A DNA stretch of 64,000 nt from Caldatribacterium sp051549785 (GCF_051549785.1 NZ_CP189974.1:1364001-1428000); one strand, 5' to 3'; counted from the stretch's first letter, positions 17,542-26,338 are shown. Translations and numbers: made by a program. The notes: generated from the sequence alone by a model not told the origin.

Positions 17542-19830
17542 ATGGAGAGGAAAGTCCTGGCACAGCGTGTTTTTCTTGTGGCTTTCGCCTGCCTGGCAGG
17601 AGAAATGGTCCTTTTCCGGCTTTTTGCCTTCCTTTTTGGACACCATTTCGTTTCGCTTCCTGTGGCTTTAGCCACCCTGGGATACGGAGCATCGGGAACC
17701 CTTTCTCCTCTCATTTCAGAGCGCTTCCGGCGTTTTGTCTTTTCTCTTTTTGGGCTTTCCCTCCTTGCCTCTATTGCGGTCTTTCTCTTTCTTCCCCTTG
17801 ACGTATACCAGTTCTTTGTGCACCCACTGCAGTGGGTGTATCTTGGGGGACTTCTTTTCGTTGTCTTCTTCCCCTTTTTCTTCCACGGCCTGCTTCAGGT
17901 TAATGCTTTTGAGCTTTTCCCGGAATTTTTTCCTTCCTTCTACGCCTTGAATTTCGTCGGGTCTGCACTTGGAGTAGGTGGGGCCTTCCTGCTCCTTTTT
18001 GTACTTGACGAGCTCCGTGTGCTTTTTGCGTTGCTCGTCCTCCTTATCTTTGCAGGAAACCAGGGGAAGAGGAGGCTTTTCGCTTTGTGTTTTCTTCCCT
18101 TTCTGTTTCTTCCCCTGCAGCCTTTCCTTTCCCCCTACGCTCCTTCCCGGGCGATCACTGCTTTGCCCGACACTTATCTCCTTGGGGTTTACCGGAATCC
18201 TGCAGAGTATCTCGAGGTATTTGCTTCTCCTCATGCACGTTCCGGTTTGGGGCTGAGCCCGCTTTTTCAGGGGCTTCCTCCCGAGAGTTTCGTCCTGATA
18301 CACGATCGCGTAACCACCACGTATTTCCCTCAGAGGGTGAACTCCGCCTTTCTCGAGCACCTCCTCATATTCCTTCCCTTTCAGGCGTTTCGGCCGGATC
18401 GCGTCCTGGTGGTGGAAGAGCGGGATGGGCTTGCAGTGTATGCCGCCCATGCAGCAGGGGTACAGGCCATTGACTTTGTTACGAAATCCTCTCTGTTTTT
18501 CACCTTTCTCAAGGAGCATGTTCCTTTCTTTCCTGCCCGTGTTCATGTGGGTTTTCCCCGAAAGTTCATTGCTGCAAGGCGTGCTTTCTGGGACATGGTG
18601 GTTCTTCGGGTTCCTGTGGGAAGGGCCACGGTGTTTCCAGGAGGGTTCTCTTTCGAGGAGGATTTTCTTCTGACCATTGAAGGAGTCAAGAATCTATTTC
18701 AGGCTCTGGATGCCCGGGGAATTGCGGTTTTCTCCCTTTTCCTCCAGAATCCTCCTTCTGTTCTTCCCAAACTCGTTCTTCTTTTAAGAGAGGTCCTGGG
18801 GGAAGAAGAGCTGCGGGAACGCCTCCTTGTGGTGAAGAGTCTTGACTTTGCTCTCCTTCTTGTGAAAAAGACCCCCTGGACCCAGGATGACCTTGAAAGC
18901 ATCTTTTCCCTGGTTCGAGAGTACGCTTTCGACCTCGTATACGGCCCGTGGGGGGAGGAAGAAATGGAGAGGGTGTTCCAGACTGGAAAGCGGTATTACC
19001 GTGCCGTATGCACGGCTTTAGAAGGGAAGGGTAACGAGCTCTTTGACCTTCGGCCTCCCCGAGACGGCCGGCCGTATTTCGGGAATTTCCTGCGTCTTTC
19101 AGCTCTTGGGGAAGCCTTGAAAGAGGTGGGAAAGCGCTGGCTCCCCTTTGGAGGAGCAGGGTTTCTCGTTGTCCTCTTTACACTCGCTGTGATGGGTGGA
19201 TTCTCGGGGTTTTTCATCCTCCTTCCCTGTTTTTTAAGGAGACGCCCACCCTCCAAGTACCGGTTTCGGTTTTCCCTGGGAGGAGTGCTCACGGGTGCGG
19301 GCTTCATGTTTGTGGAAATTCCTCTCATCGTTTACCTCCACATGCTTCTGGGATTCCCTCTGTACGCCTTTTCCCTTCTTCTTGGCGTGCTCCTTCTCTT
19401 TTCCGGTCTTGGAAGCTTTTTCGTCTTTTGCAGAGGGACGGCTTTTCCTCGATTCCTCCTTTTGAGCCATGCTGTTGTTCTTCTCGGGTGTTTCCTTGGT
19501 CTTTTTGGTCTTCGGGAGACATTACTCGGTTTCTCGTCCCTGGGGAGTCTCTGTGTCGTGTTGTCGATTCTTGCCCTTGTGGGGTGGTTCCTCGGCTTCC
19601 CCTTTCCTCTCCTTTCCCAGAGCATCCGGCGCACTGCGCCTTACCTTTTTGGAGAAGTCTTTGCCTGGAACGGTTTTTTCTCGGTATTTTCCTCCCTCCT
19701 CGCCCACCTTGTTTCGCTTTTCTGGGGGCTCTGGATAGCCCTGTTTTTTGCCGTTCTTGCCTATCTGGTTTTTTCCCTGTTACTCTATCCTTTTTTCCCT
19801 GGTGAGGGGAACAAAGCGAACCGCTCCTAA
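17542..19830 (+). CDS. Polytopic membrane protein with spermidine-synthase-like domain
   Basis: 762 residues from ATG 17542 (site GGAGGGGAGGGGA). The N-terminal 210 residues contain about seven membrane helices. A soluble central part (about 220-510) reads like an aminopropyltransferase/Rossmann fold: RVTTTYFPQRVNSAFLEHLL, then RPDRVLVVEERDGLAVYAAHAAGV, then an RRAFWDMVVLRVP strand. Another six or seven helices follow. This matches the membrane-embedded spermidine-synthase-like family of unknown function. The classical GGGDG motif is replaced by VVEERDG, so polyamine synthesis is doubtful. It overlaps the convergent pcm gene by 51 bases. Confidence 0.65.
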   Translation: MERKVLAQRVFLVAFACLAGEMVLFRLFAFLFGHHFVSLPVALATLGYGASGTLSPLISERFRRFVFSLFGLSLLASIAVFLFLPLDVYQFFVHPLQWVYLGGLLFVVFFPFFFHGLLQVNAFELFPEFFPSFYALNFVGSALGVGGAFLLLFVLDELRVLFALLVLLIFAGNQGKRRLFALCFLPFLFLPLQPFLSPYAPSRAITALPDTYLLGVYRNPAEYLEVFASPHARSGLGLSPLFQGLPPESFVLIHDRVTTTYFPQRVNSAFLEHLLIFLPFQAFRPDRVLVVEERDGLAVYAAHAAGVQAIDFVTKSSLFFTFLKEHVPFFPARVHVGFPRKFIAARRAFWDMVVLRVPVGRATVFPGGFSFEEDFLLTIEGVKNLFQALDARGIAVFSLFLQNPPSVLPKLVLLLREVLGEEELRERLLVVKSLDFALLLVKKTPWTQDDLESIFSLVREYAFDLVYGPWGEEEMERVFQTGKRYYRAVCTALEGKGNELFDLRPPRDGRPYFGNFLRLSALGEALKEVGKRWLPFGGAGFLVVLFTLAVMGGFSGFFILLPCFLRRRPPSKYRFRFSLGGVLTGAGFMFVEIPLIVYLHMLLGFPLYAFSLLLGVLLLFSGLGSFFVFCRGTAFPRFLLLSHAVVLLGCFLGLFGLRETLLGFSSLGSLCVVLSILALVGWFLGFPFPLLSQSIRRTAPYLFGEVFAWNGFFSVFSSLLAHLVSLFWGLWIALFFAVLAYLVFSLLLYPFFPGEGNKANRS

Positions 19831-20484
19831 GTCCTCAGTGACGATGCCATCCTTGCGTTTTTCCACAACAAGGAGGCTTTGAATGCTCCAGGGTGGGCCG
19901 ACAGGGATAACCATCCTCCCGCCCTCTTTGAGCTGCTGAAGGAGCGGGGGAGGGAGATGGTCCACGGCGCAGGTGACGATGATGCCATCAAAGGGGGCCT
20001 TTTCCTCCCAGCCGAGATATCCATCGCCCCAGAGAACCGAAACGTTCCTGTACCCAAGCCGAAAAAGGCGTTCCCGTGCCTCGTCAGCCAGGGCTTTGAT
20101 GATTTCCACCGTATAAACCTCGCACCCCATTTCGCTGAGGATTGCTGCCTGGTACCCGGAGCCAGTGCCCACCTCAAGGATTCTCTCACCTGGCTGTGCT
20201 CTGAGGCTTTCGGTCATGAGGGCCACAATGTAAGGCTGGGAGATGGTTTGCCCGTGCCCGATGGGAAGCGGGGTGTCTTCGTAGGCCAGCTTCTCCAGTT
20301 CTTTGGGGACGAAGAGGTGGCGAGGAACACGGCGCAGGGCTTCAATGACCCGGGGGTCAGTAATACCTCGGGCGATGACGTCTTGTTCAAGCATTCTCTC
20401 CCGCGCCTGAGCGAAGGGGTCTTCCTGGGAGAAGGCAGGGAGGGCAAAAAGGGTAAGGAAGAAAAGGCAGAGAAATTTTTTCAC
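19780..20484 (-). CDS. pcm: Exported protein-L-isoaspartate O-methyltransferase
   Basis: 234 residues from GTG 20484, which follows GGAAAGGAG. PCMT methylates isoaspartyl residues to start repair of aged proteins. Family motifs: RHLFVPKELEKLAYEDTPLPIGHGQTISQPYIVA (the PCMT signature region), the SAM site ILEVGTGSGYQAAIL, and ITVTCAVDHLPPPLLQQLKEGGRMVIPVG-like C-terminus. Unusually the N-terminus is a clear signal peptide (KKFLCLFFLTLFALPAFSQ), so the enzyme should be periplasmic, where no S-adenosylmethionine is expected. Exported PCMTs are known in some bacteria. Divergent from the YkuK-like gene. Confidence 0.88.
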   Translation of the reverse strand: MKKFLCLFFLTLFALPAFSQEDPFAQARERMLEQDVIARGITDPRVIEALRRVPRHLFVPKELEKLAYEDTPLPIGHGQTISQPYIVALMTESLRAQPGERILEVGTGSGYQAAILSEMGCEVYTVEIIKALADEARERLFRLGYRNVSVLWGDGYLGWEEKAPFDGIIVTCAVDHLPPPLLQQLKEGGRMVIPVGPPWSIQSLLVVEKRKDGIVTEDLGAVRFVPLTREKRIE

Positions 20485-20523
20485 TTCCTCATCTCCTTTC
20501 CTAAAGCGTGGTAGAATAAGACC

Positions 20524-21024
20524 ATGATGCAGGAGTTGCTTTTTCACAGTCCAACATACGGAGTACTGGACTTTGAGGCCGTTGTTTCTTCTCTCTTCGA
20601 ATTCATCCGAGAAGAACCGGAGCGCCAGTACCGGATTATCATTGGTACCGATTCGAAGGACGTTCAGGAAACTCCTCCTGTTCGAGCATTCGTCACTGCC
20701 CTCATTGTCCACCGGGTGGGTTTTGGAGGGCGGTACTTCTGGAGGAGAGTGTATCTGAAAGACGTGCGAACCATTCGTGACATTATCTACCACGAAGCTT
20801 ACCTCTCGCTCCAGGTGTCTCAGAGGCTTGTGGATTTCCTTCACCGTTTCCCCGGAAACCACCTTTCAAACTACAATGTGGAAATCCACATCGACGTTGG
20901 TCAGAACGGTCCTACCCGGAATCTGATTCGTGAGGTTGTGGGCATGATTGAGAGCATGGGTTTTGTGGCCAAAGTCAAACCCGAGTCCTTTGGCGCCTCT
21001 CATATTGCCCACCGTCACACATAA
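20524..21024 (+). CDS. YkuK-like RNase H-fold protein (DUF458)
   Basis: 166 residues. It matches the YkuK/DUF458 family, a ribonuclease-H-like fold of unproven activity: IIIGTDSKD near the start (first acidic strand), VEIHIDVGQNGPTRNLIREVVGMI, and the C-terminal KPESFGASHIAHRHT. Acidic residues typical of the metal site are kept. The start is ATG 20524 or the adjacent ATG 20527. The last 50 bases overlap the convergent gene on the other strand. In Bacillus the family is linked to sporulation and DNA processes, but no role can be read here. Confidence 0.8.
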   Translation: MMQELLFHSPTYGVLDFEAVVSSLFEFIREEPERQYRIIIGTDSKDVQETPPVRAFVTALIVHRVGFGGRYFWRRVYLKDVRTIRDIIYHEAYLSLQVSQRLVDFLHRFPGNHLSNYNVEIHIDVGQNGPTRNLIREVVGMIESMGFVAKVKPESFGASHIAHRHT

Positions 21025-21949
21025 AGCTTCCTTCCTTGAGGGCTTCTTCCACCAGGGGCTGGATGTTTTCGGCAATGCTCTCCTCGGTGTCTTCGCAGGC
21101 GACGCCCCTGAACAGGAACCAGTCTTCTCGATGCTCCACTGTTTCCCCAGGCTCAAGACGGACAAGAGGTCCCAGGGTTTCGAGTTCAAGGAATCGGTGG
21201 TCTGTGTATGTTTCAAAGGAGGAGCCCATGTCGGGGTAGGGGGCGCCCCGGAGGTACGGTGCGTATTTGACGAAGAGGTACCCCTCGAGGAAATATGCTC
21301 CCCACCCGAGCCGGTTGCCAAAGCCTGCTTTTTGTGGAGAGGTCTTTTCGGGATCCTGTCGCAGGGTGACGTATCTTTTTCCCCAGAGCCAGCGGGGGTC
21401 GGACATATCGGTATACCCCCAGAGGGCCAGTGACCGTACAGGCAGAAGGTTTTCTGACCAGCTCTGATAGGGTTCCTGAGGGATGATGGCTATTCCTCCC
21501 CGTTCCATGACCGAAAGAGCCCAGGGGGCAAGTTCCACAGGCCAGACTCCTCGATTGGTAAGGCGGTGTATGACCGTGAGGTGGTTCCCCTCGTCATCCA
21601 TGACCACCTCGATTTCCTTTTCAATCCCAGTGAGCGCTTCAACCCTTTGGGTGAAGATTCCTCCCCGCTCCTTAGGGGTGAAAGCGACTGGGTCATTGTC
21701 AGGAGAATACGAGCGAGGGCGAGCTTCCGGGGCGTGCCAGAGACGATGTCCTCCGAAAAGGTGCCATTCGTTCCCTCCACAAATTCCGCACTCCTCTTCA
21801 AAAACCCTGAAGAGATTCTTTTCGTTGACAAAACGAAGTACGAGAATTCGGGGACCGACATCTGTAGTGACCACAACCTCCACGGTGCCATTAGTGATGC
21901 GGATGTTGTTATTCCATCCCCAGAGAGCAACACGTTCTATGGTGACCAT
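20975..21949 (-). CDS. Galactose-mutarotase-fold protein of unknown function (DUF4380-like)
   Basis: 324 residues from ATG 21949, chosen because GGAAAGGAGG precedes it; an upstream in-frame start would lack this. Sequence such as WGWNNNIRITNGTVEVVVTTDVGPRIL, then GGNEWHLFGGHRLWHAPE, and later NRGVWPVELAPWALSVM fits the beta-sandwich mutarotase superfamily, near DUF4380. This fold acts on sugars (mutarotases, polysaccharide-modifying enzymes), and a carbohydrate role suits the nearby glycan genes. No signal peptide is present, so it is cytoplasmic. Catalytic residues cannot be assigned with confidence. Confidence 0.6.
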   Translation of the reverse strand: MVTIERVALWGWNNNIRITNGTVEVVVTTDVGPRILVLRFVNEKNLFRVFEEECGICGGNEWHLFGGHRLWHAPEARPRSYSPDNDPVAFTPKERGGIFTQRVEALTGIEKEIEVVMDDEGNHLTVIHRLTNRGVWPVELAPWALSVMERGGIAIIPQEPYQSWSENLLPVRSLALWGYTDMSDPRWLWGKRYVTLRQDPEKTSPQKAGFGNRLGWGAYFLEGYLFVKYAPYLRGAPYPDMGSSFETYTDHRFLELETLGPLVRLEPGETVEHREDWFLFRGVACEDTEESIAENIQPLVEEALKEGSFMCDGGQYERRQRTRV

Positions 21950-22039
21950 AGGCTGTCCTCCTTTCCAGAACAACTATAGCCATTGTGCCCCCTGTGGGGC
22001 AAGTCTTCTGGAGAATTTCTTTTCTCTTTCCTTCTGGTC

Positions 22040-22068
22040 TTGACTGGAAGGGGAAGCCCTGAAATAAT
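22040..22068 (+). promoter_or_regulatory. Promoter of the thioredoxin-like gene
   Basis: TTGACT (22040-22045), 17 bases, AATAAT (22063-22068) preceded by TGA. It places the transcript start near 22075 and so supports the GTG start at 22103 over upstream candidates. Confidence 0.65.
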
Positions 22069-22102
22069 TCTTACTGGAATTATCATCATAGTAGGAAATG
22101 GA

Positions 22103-22594
22103 GTGAGAAGAGTGGGACGTCGCGTTTTCTGGATTCTTGCCGGAATCGCGGTTTTTGCAGGGATATATACGTTTTTCTCCCTTTCCCGGCCTCATCTTGA
22201 GAAAGATTTCTCCCTTTACGACCTCAACAATCGCCGTATTCGTCTGAGCCGTTTTTCCGGTCGTCCTCTTATTGTGTATTTCTTTTCTCCTCGCTGTAAG
22301 GACTGCAAAGAGGAAGTTCCCCTCCTCAACGAGCTCTATGAGGCTTACAGGAAAGAAGGTCTTGTCATCGTCGGTGTTGGTGTCAAGTACCCTGAGGAAG
22401 TACGCGAGTTCGCCGAGCGCCAGGGCATCCGGTATCCTGTGGTGGTGGATCAGGATCTCTCCGTAAGCAGGGACTTTGGGGTCTTTTTCCTTCCTCACCT
22501 GGTTTTCTTCAACCGGCAGGGGAAAATTGTTTCCACAGCGGTAGGGAAGGTCTCTCCTGAAAAGCTTAGGGAATATCTTGAATCCATTCTTTGA
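22103..22594 (+). CDS. Membrane-anchored thioredoxin-like protein (TlpA/ResA type)
   Basis: 163 residues from GTG 22103. One N-terminal membrane helix (RVFWILAGIAVFAGIYTFFSL) anchors a periplasmic thioredoxin fold. The redox pair is in SPRCKDCKEEVP (Cys65 and Cys68), followed by the AhpC/TSA-like VVGVGVKYPEEVREF and a VVVDQDLSVSRDFGV strand, with the cis-Pro region in FFLPHLVFF. The role is disulfide reduction or oxidation outside the cytoplasm, as in cytochrome maturation or general thiol care. No cytochrome genes lie nearby. It is monocistronic with its own promoter. Confidence 0.85.
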   Translation: MRRVGRRVFWILAGIAVFAGIYTFFSLSRPHLEKDFSLYDLNNRRIRLSRFSGRPLIVYFFSPRCKDCKEEVPLLNELYEAYRKEGLVIVGVGVKYPEEVREFAERQGIRYPVVVDQDLSVSRDFGVFFLPHLVFFNRQGKIVSTAVGKVSPEKLREYLESIL

Positions 22595-22670
22595 GGCTGA
22601 GACAAAAACAGTTGTTTCTCTTCCTCTCGGAAGCTTCCCTCACTTTTGGAAAATTTTTTATAAGACCTCG

Positions 22671-22699
22671 TTGACTTCTGGAAATTTTTCTCCTATTAT
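22671..22699 (+). promoter_or_regulatory. Promoter of galM
   Basis: TTGACT (22671-22676), 17 bases, TATTAT (22694-22699). The leader downstream contains AACCCC and GGGGTT arms around GTTGCAAAT, followed by TTTAAAAA (about 22708-22735), a small hairpin that could act as an attenuator. Confidence 0.65.
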
Positions 22700-22760
22700 T
22701 TTCAGTGTGAACCCCGTTGCAAATGGGGTTTTAAAAACACTTTTAAGGGGGGGTGTAGTT

Positions 22761-23900
22761 GTGAAACGGCTCTTTGTCGGTACGGTGTTGGTGCTCTTTG
22801 TGCTTGTGTCCTGCGCTTTTGCTGCTTCCCTCAAGGACGTGGTCATTGAAAAGTCCTTCTACGGATTCACCAAGGATGGTACGCCCATTGACCAGTACAC
22901 CCTTGTCAACGCCAACGGAGCAATGGTGAAGATTATCAACTATGGTGGCATTGTTACCGAACTCTGGGTTCCGGACAAAAACGGCCTTCTCAGGGATGTT
23001 GTCCTTGGCTTTGACACCCTTGCAGAGTTCGAAGGGCCAAATGACCCCTACTTTGGCTGCATAGTTGGACGGTATGCCAACCGTATAGCCCAGGGACGGT
23101 TCACCATTGATGGGGTAACGTACCAGCTGGCATGCAACGATGCTGGTGGCGCCCGTCCCAACATGCTCCATGGAGGAGTTAAGGGGTTCCAGGATGTGGT
23201 TTGGAAAGCCATTCCGATGAAGACGCCCGAGGGACCTGCCCTGCGGCTCAAGTACCTGAGCCATGACGGCGAGGAAGGTTTCCCCGGGAATCTCGACGTG
23301 ACCGTTACCTATACTCTGACCAACGACAACGCACTGAAGATTGAGTACGTGGCGACCACGGACAAGCCCACCGTTGTCAATCTCACCAATCACGCGTACT
23401 TCAACCTCGAAGGCGAAGGTTCGGGAGACATTTTGAACCATGAGCTCATGATTGTGGCAGACAATTACACTCCCGTTGACAACAATCTCATCCCTACGGG
23501 CGAAATTGCCCCTGTTGCTGGAACTCCTCTTGATTTCCGCGAACCTCATAAGATCGGTGAGCGGATCCAGGCCTTTGCCGAGCCACCGTTCAAGGGTTAT
23601 GACCACAACTTTGTGCTCAACAATCAGACCGGGGAGCTTGCACTGGCGGCGCGGGTGAAAGCTCCAGAAAGCGGCATCGTTATGGAAGTGTACACCACCC
23701 AGCCTGGTGTGCAGCTTTATACGGGCAACTGGCTCGACCTTAAAGGGAAGGGCGGCAAGTACTACGGGCAGTACGCCGGGTTCTGCCTTGAGACGCAGCA
23801 TTACCCCGATTCTCCTAACCACCCGAACTTCCCGAGCACGCTCCTTTCTCCCGGAGAGGTGTACAAACAGGTTACGATTTACAAGTTCCTCACCGAGTGA
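22761..23900 (+). CDS. galM: Exported aldose 1-epimerase
   Basis: 379 residues from GTG 22761, chosen because it starts a signal peptide (VKRLFVGTVLVLFVLVSCAFA). The mature part is a full mutarotase that interconverts alpha and beta anomers of hexoses: ANGAMVKIINYGGIVTELWVPD, GRYANRIAQGRF, the MLHGG histidine, NLTNHAYFNLEGEG with the catalytic His, and CLETQHYPDSPN with the catalytic Glu. LVSC would also pass as a lipobox, so it may be a lipoprotein instead of a soluble periplasmic enzyme. It precedes a sugar-transport operon, consistent with presenting the right anomer for uptake. Confidence 0.92.
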   Translation: MKRLFVGTVLVLFVLVSCAFAASLKDVVIEKSFYGFTKDGTPIDQYTLVNANGAMVKIINYGGIVTELWVPDKNGLLRDVVLGFDTLAEFEGPNDPYFGCIVGRYANRIAQGRFTIDGVTYQLACNDAGGARPNMLHGGVKGFQDVVWKAIPMKTPEGPALRLKYLSHDGEEGFPGNLDVTVTYTLTNDNALKIEYVATTDKPTVVNLTNHAYFNLEGEGSGDILNHELMIVADNYTPVDNNLIPTGEIAPVAGTPLDFREPHKIGERIQAFAEPPFKGYDHNFVLNNQTGELALAARVKAPESGIVMEVYTTQPGVQLYTGNWLDLKGKGGKYYGQYAGFCLETQHYPDSPNHPNFPSTLLSPGEVYKQVTIYKFLTE

Positions 23901-23913
23901 GTCTCTATCCTTT

Positions 23914-23945
23914 CCCTGTCCTTCCCCTCCTGGGGAAGGACAGGG
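23914..23945 (+). terminator. Strong hairpin after galM
   Basis: A 14-bp perfect stem (CCCTGTCCTTCCCC with GGGGAAGGACAGGG) and a TCCT loop, followed by TTGTCTTTC. The U-tract is weak, and its first six bases also serve as the -35 box of the next promoter. Confidence 0.7.
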
Positions 23946-23974
23946 TTGTCTTTCGGGAAAGTCTCTGGTAATAT
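23946..23974 (+). promoter_or_regulatory. Promoter of the first sugar operon (LacI gene)
   Basis: TTGTCT (23946-23951), 17 bases, TAATAT (23969-23974) with TGG before the -10. It abuts the galM terminator stem directly. Confidence 0.6.
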
Positions 23975-24024
23975 GAGAGCAAAAGAAGGGTGTTCTTTTA
24001 ACTCCGGGAAAGGGTTTTGCACCA

Positions 24025-25149
24025 GTGGGTAAAAAAGTTACTATAAGGGACATCGCAAAAGAACTCAACGTTTCCATTGCCACTGTGAGTCGGGCTTTGA
24101 GTGGAAAGGGAAAGGTTAATCCGGAGTTGCGAGAAAAGATTGTTCGGAGGGCGCGGGAGCTAGGTTATACCTTTTCTGGAATTTTTCCCCTCCCGCAGCC
24201 AAAGAGAGTTGTGGTGCTGTTCCCGACAGACGCCTTCTTCTGGGATAAAGTGGAAGAGGGCATCGGTGATGCTGTGCGCTCGTTCGCTCCGTGGGGAATC
24301 CACTTTGAGATGTACCGAACCCAAGGTCACAATCTTGGCGAACAAACGGCAATCCTGGAGAAGCTTCTCCACGGGGAGCGCATTGACGGTCTTGCCATCG
24401 TTCCCTCAGACCTTACCCGTCTTGATTACTTCATTAACGCTTTCTTCATCCGGGGAACCAGAGTAGTGACTTTCAACGTTGACGCCCCTTTGAGTAAGCG
24501 CGTCTTCTATGTGGGTCAGCATGGTGGAGAAGCAGGGAGGATGGCGGGGCGCATTTTTCAGCTTCTTCTGGGGAATAGAAGAGGAGTTATCTACACCCTG
24601 ACCACTCACAAGCAGGCGCCTTCCCACGTTATGCGCTGGCAGGGACTCACTGACTTTGTGCGGGAACGAGGTCTTCCCTATGACGTATCCAGAGTGGTGG
24701 AGGTCAAGGGTGAAGAAGAAGCCTATCGGGTAGTCAAAGAGGAACTTTTGAAAGAGGAAGGGCTCTGTGGGATTTTCGTGAGTACTGCTTTTGGGAACTG
24801 TGGCGTGGGAAGAGCCCTGAAAGAGTCGGGGAAGCGGGGCATTGTGGTCGTGGGAAATGACCTGGCAAAAGAATGGGAAACCTACCTTGAGGAGGGGATT
24901 ATTGACTGTTGCCTTTACCAGTACCCCTATCTCCAGGGCTTTCTGAGCCTTGCCTTCCTTGTGCAGCATTTGCTTTTCGGCTTTACCCTGGATGCTCCTA
25001 CTTTCTATCTCCCCACCGTTCCCGTTTTCTCGGGAACCTCAAGTAGCCAGAGTGTTCAGCAATTCGAGCGGCTTTTGAGCCGAACGCTCCTTTGGGAAGC
25101 GGGAAGAACCCCGCAAGCGGCGTCAGTCCCTGGAGGGGGGTTGCCATGA
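24025..25149 (+). CDS. LacI-family transcription regulator
   Basis: 374 residues, GTG start. The N-terminal HTH is typical (VTIRDIAKELNVSIATVSRALSGKGKVNPELREKIVRRARELGY) and is followed by a periplasmic-binding-protein-like effector domain, e.g. RIDGLAIVPSDLTRLDYFINAF and FVSTAFGNCGVGRALKESGK. It probably represses this sugar operon and responds to a sugar or sugar derivative. The C-terminus carries an extra tail of about 25 residues. Its stop overlaps the next start (ATGA), so it is co-transcribed with the UroD-fold, SBP, ATPase and permease genes. Confidence 0.92.
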   Translation: MGKKVTIRDIAKELNVSIATVSRALSGKGKVNPELREKIVRRARELGYTFSGIFPLPQPKRVVVLFPTDAFFWDKVEEGIGDAVRSFAPWGIHFEMYRTQGHNLGEQTAILEKLLHGERIDGLAIVPSDLTRLDYFINAFFIRGTRVVTFNVDAPLSKRVFYVGQHGGEAGRMAGRIFQLLLGNRRGVIYTLTTHKQAPSHVMRWQGLTDFVRERGLPYDVSRVVEVKGEEEAYRVVKEELLKEEGLCGIFVSTAFGNCGVGRALKESGKRGIVVVGNDLAKEWETYLEEGIIDCCLYQYPYLQGFLSLAFLVQHLLFGFTLDAPTFYLPTVPVFSGTSSSQSVQQFERLLSRTLLWEAGRTPQAASVPGGGLP

Positions 25150-26237
25150 CTTCCAAGGAACGTGTTATTGTTGCTCTCTCCCATGGGGAACCTGACCGTG
25201 TCCCCATAACGGCAAGTTTCACTCCGGAGTTTGCCAACCGTCTGCGCCAGCATCTCGGCCTGCCCCCTCAGGATCTGAATCCCCATGGAGGCGTCGTTCA
25301 CGACCTTGAAGAAGCCCTGGGGCTTGATATTATCCAGTACTCGGTGGGAATTGCCAATTCTTATTATGCTTCTTCAGAGGATGTATACGTTTGCGAATGG
25401 GGTATTACCTGGAAGCAGGTGGAGTACGAGACGCCCTTTGGAAAGGGAAGGTATACCGAGATTGCCGGGCACCCTCTTTCTCAAGACGAGAATATCGCTT
25501 CCTACGTCCCTCCTGACCCCCATCGGGAGGAACTCTACGCTCCTTTGCAGGAAGTTCTCAAGCGGTACGGGAAGGATTACTTTATCCTTGGGGTTACCGT
25601 CTGCACGATCTTTGAGGGAGCATGGTATCTCCGGGGTTTGGAGCGACTTCTTGTGGATATGGTGACCGATGAGGAAAAGGCTAACGCTATCCTTGATATT
25701 CCCTTTTACTTCCACCTTGAAGCAGCCAAACGCCTCGTCAAGATGGGTGTAGATGGCATCTGGCTTGGGGATGATGTGGGAACGCAACGGGGAATGCTGA
25801 TTGCTCCTGACCTCTGGAGGAAGTACCTGAAGCCCCGTATGGCTGTCATCTGCTTGGAGTTGAAGCGTCTCAACCCGGATATTTTCATTGCCTATCACAG
25901 CGATGGCAACATTGAACCCATCATTGAGGATCTCATCGAGATTGGCATTGATGTTCTGAATCCGGTGCAGCCAAAGGCAATGGACCCTGAGGTCCTGAAG
26001 AAGCGGTATGGGGAGAGGCTCTCCTTCTGGGGGACCATTGATGAGCAGGAGACATTACCCTTTGGCACTCCTGAATCGGTACGGCGAGAGGTCCAGAGGC
26101 GGATGCAGACTATGGCTCCAGGTGGAGGGTTCATCATTGCTCCCACCCACCACGTGCAGCTTGACACACCTCTGGAGAACTTTCTGGCTTTTCTTGAGGC
26201 GGCGAGGACGTACGGAATGTATCCTGTTCGGGTGTGA
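25146..26237 (+). CDS. Uroporphyrinogen-decarboxylase-fold protein (UroD superfamily, not heme)
   Basis: 363 residues from ATG 25146 (site TGGAGGGGGG). It is a UroD/corrinoid-methyltransferase-type TIM barrel: KERVIVALSHGEPDRVPI at the start, GDDVGTQRGMLIAPDLWRKYLKPR, IAYHSDGNIEPIIEDLIEIGIDVLNPVQP, WGTIDEQETLPFGTPESV and a C-terminal IIAPTHHVQLDTPLEN. The HSDG motif stands where MtaA/MtbA methyltransferases have a zinc-binding HxC, so zinc-cobalamin chemistry is uncertain. It overlaps the LacI gene and precedes a sugar importer, pointing to breakdown of an imported compound. The substrate is unknown. Confidence 0.85.
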   Translation: MTSKERVIVALSHGEPDRVPITASFTPEFANRLRQHLGLPPQDLNPHGGVVHDLEEALGLDIIQYSVGIANSYYASSEDVYVCEWGITWKQVEYETPFGKGRYTEIAGHPLSQDENIASYVPPDPHREELYAPLQEVLKRYGKDYFILGVTVCTIFEGAWYLRGLERLLVDMVTDEEKANAILDIPFYFHLEAAKRLVKMGVDGIWLGDDVGTQRGMLIAPDLWRKYLKPRMAVICLELKRLNPDIFIAYHSDGNIEPIIEDLIEIGIDVLNPVQPKAMDPEVLKKRYGERLSFWGTIDEQETLPFGTPESVRREVQRRMQTMAPGGGFIIAPTHHVQLDTPLENFLAFLEAARTYGMYPVRV

Positions 26238-26338
26238 GGGAGGTGAGAAAGGGCTAAGAAAAGCCATTTTTGGGATTGCGTCTTTCGGGGTTCGCATGTT
26301 TGAGGATTCCGCAAAAACTTTGAAAGGAGGGAAGCAGG

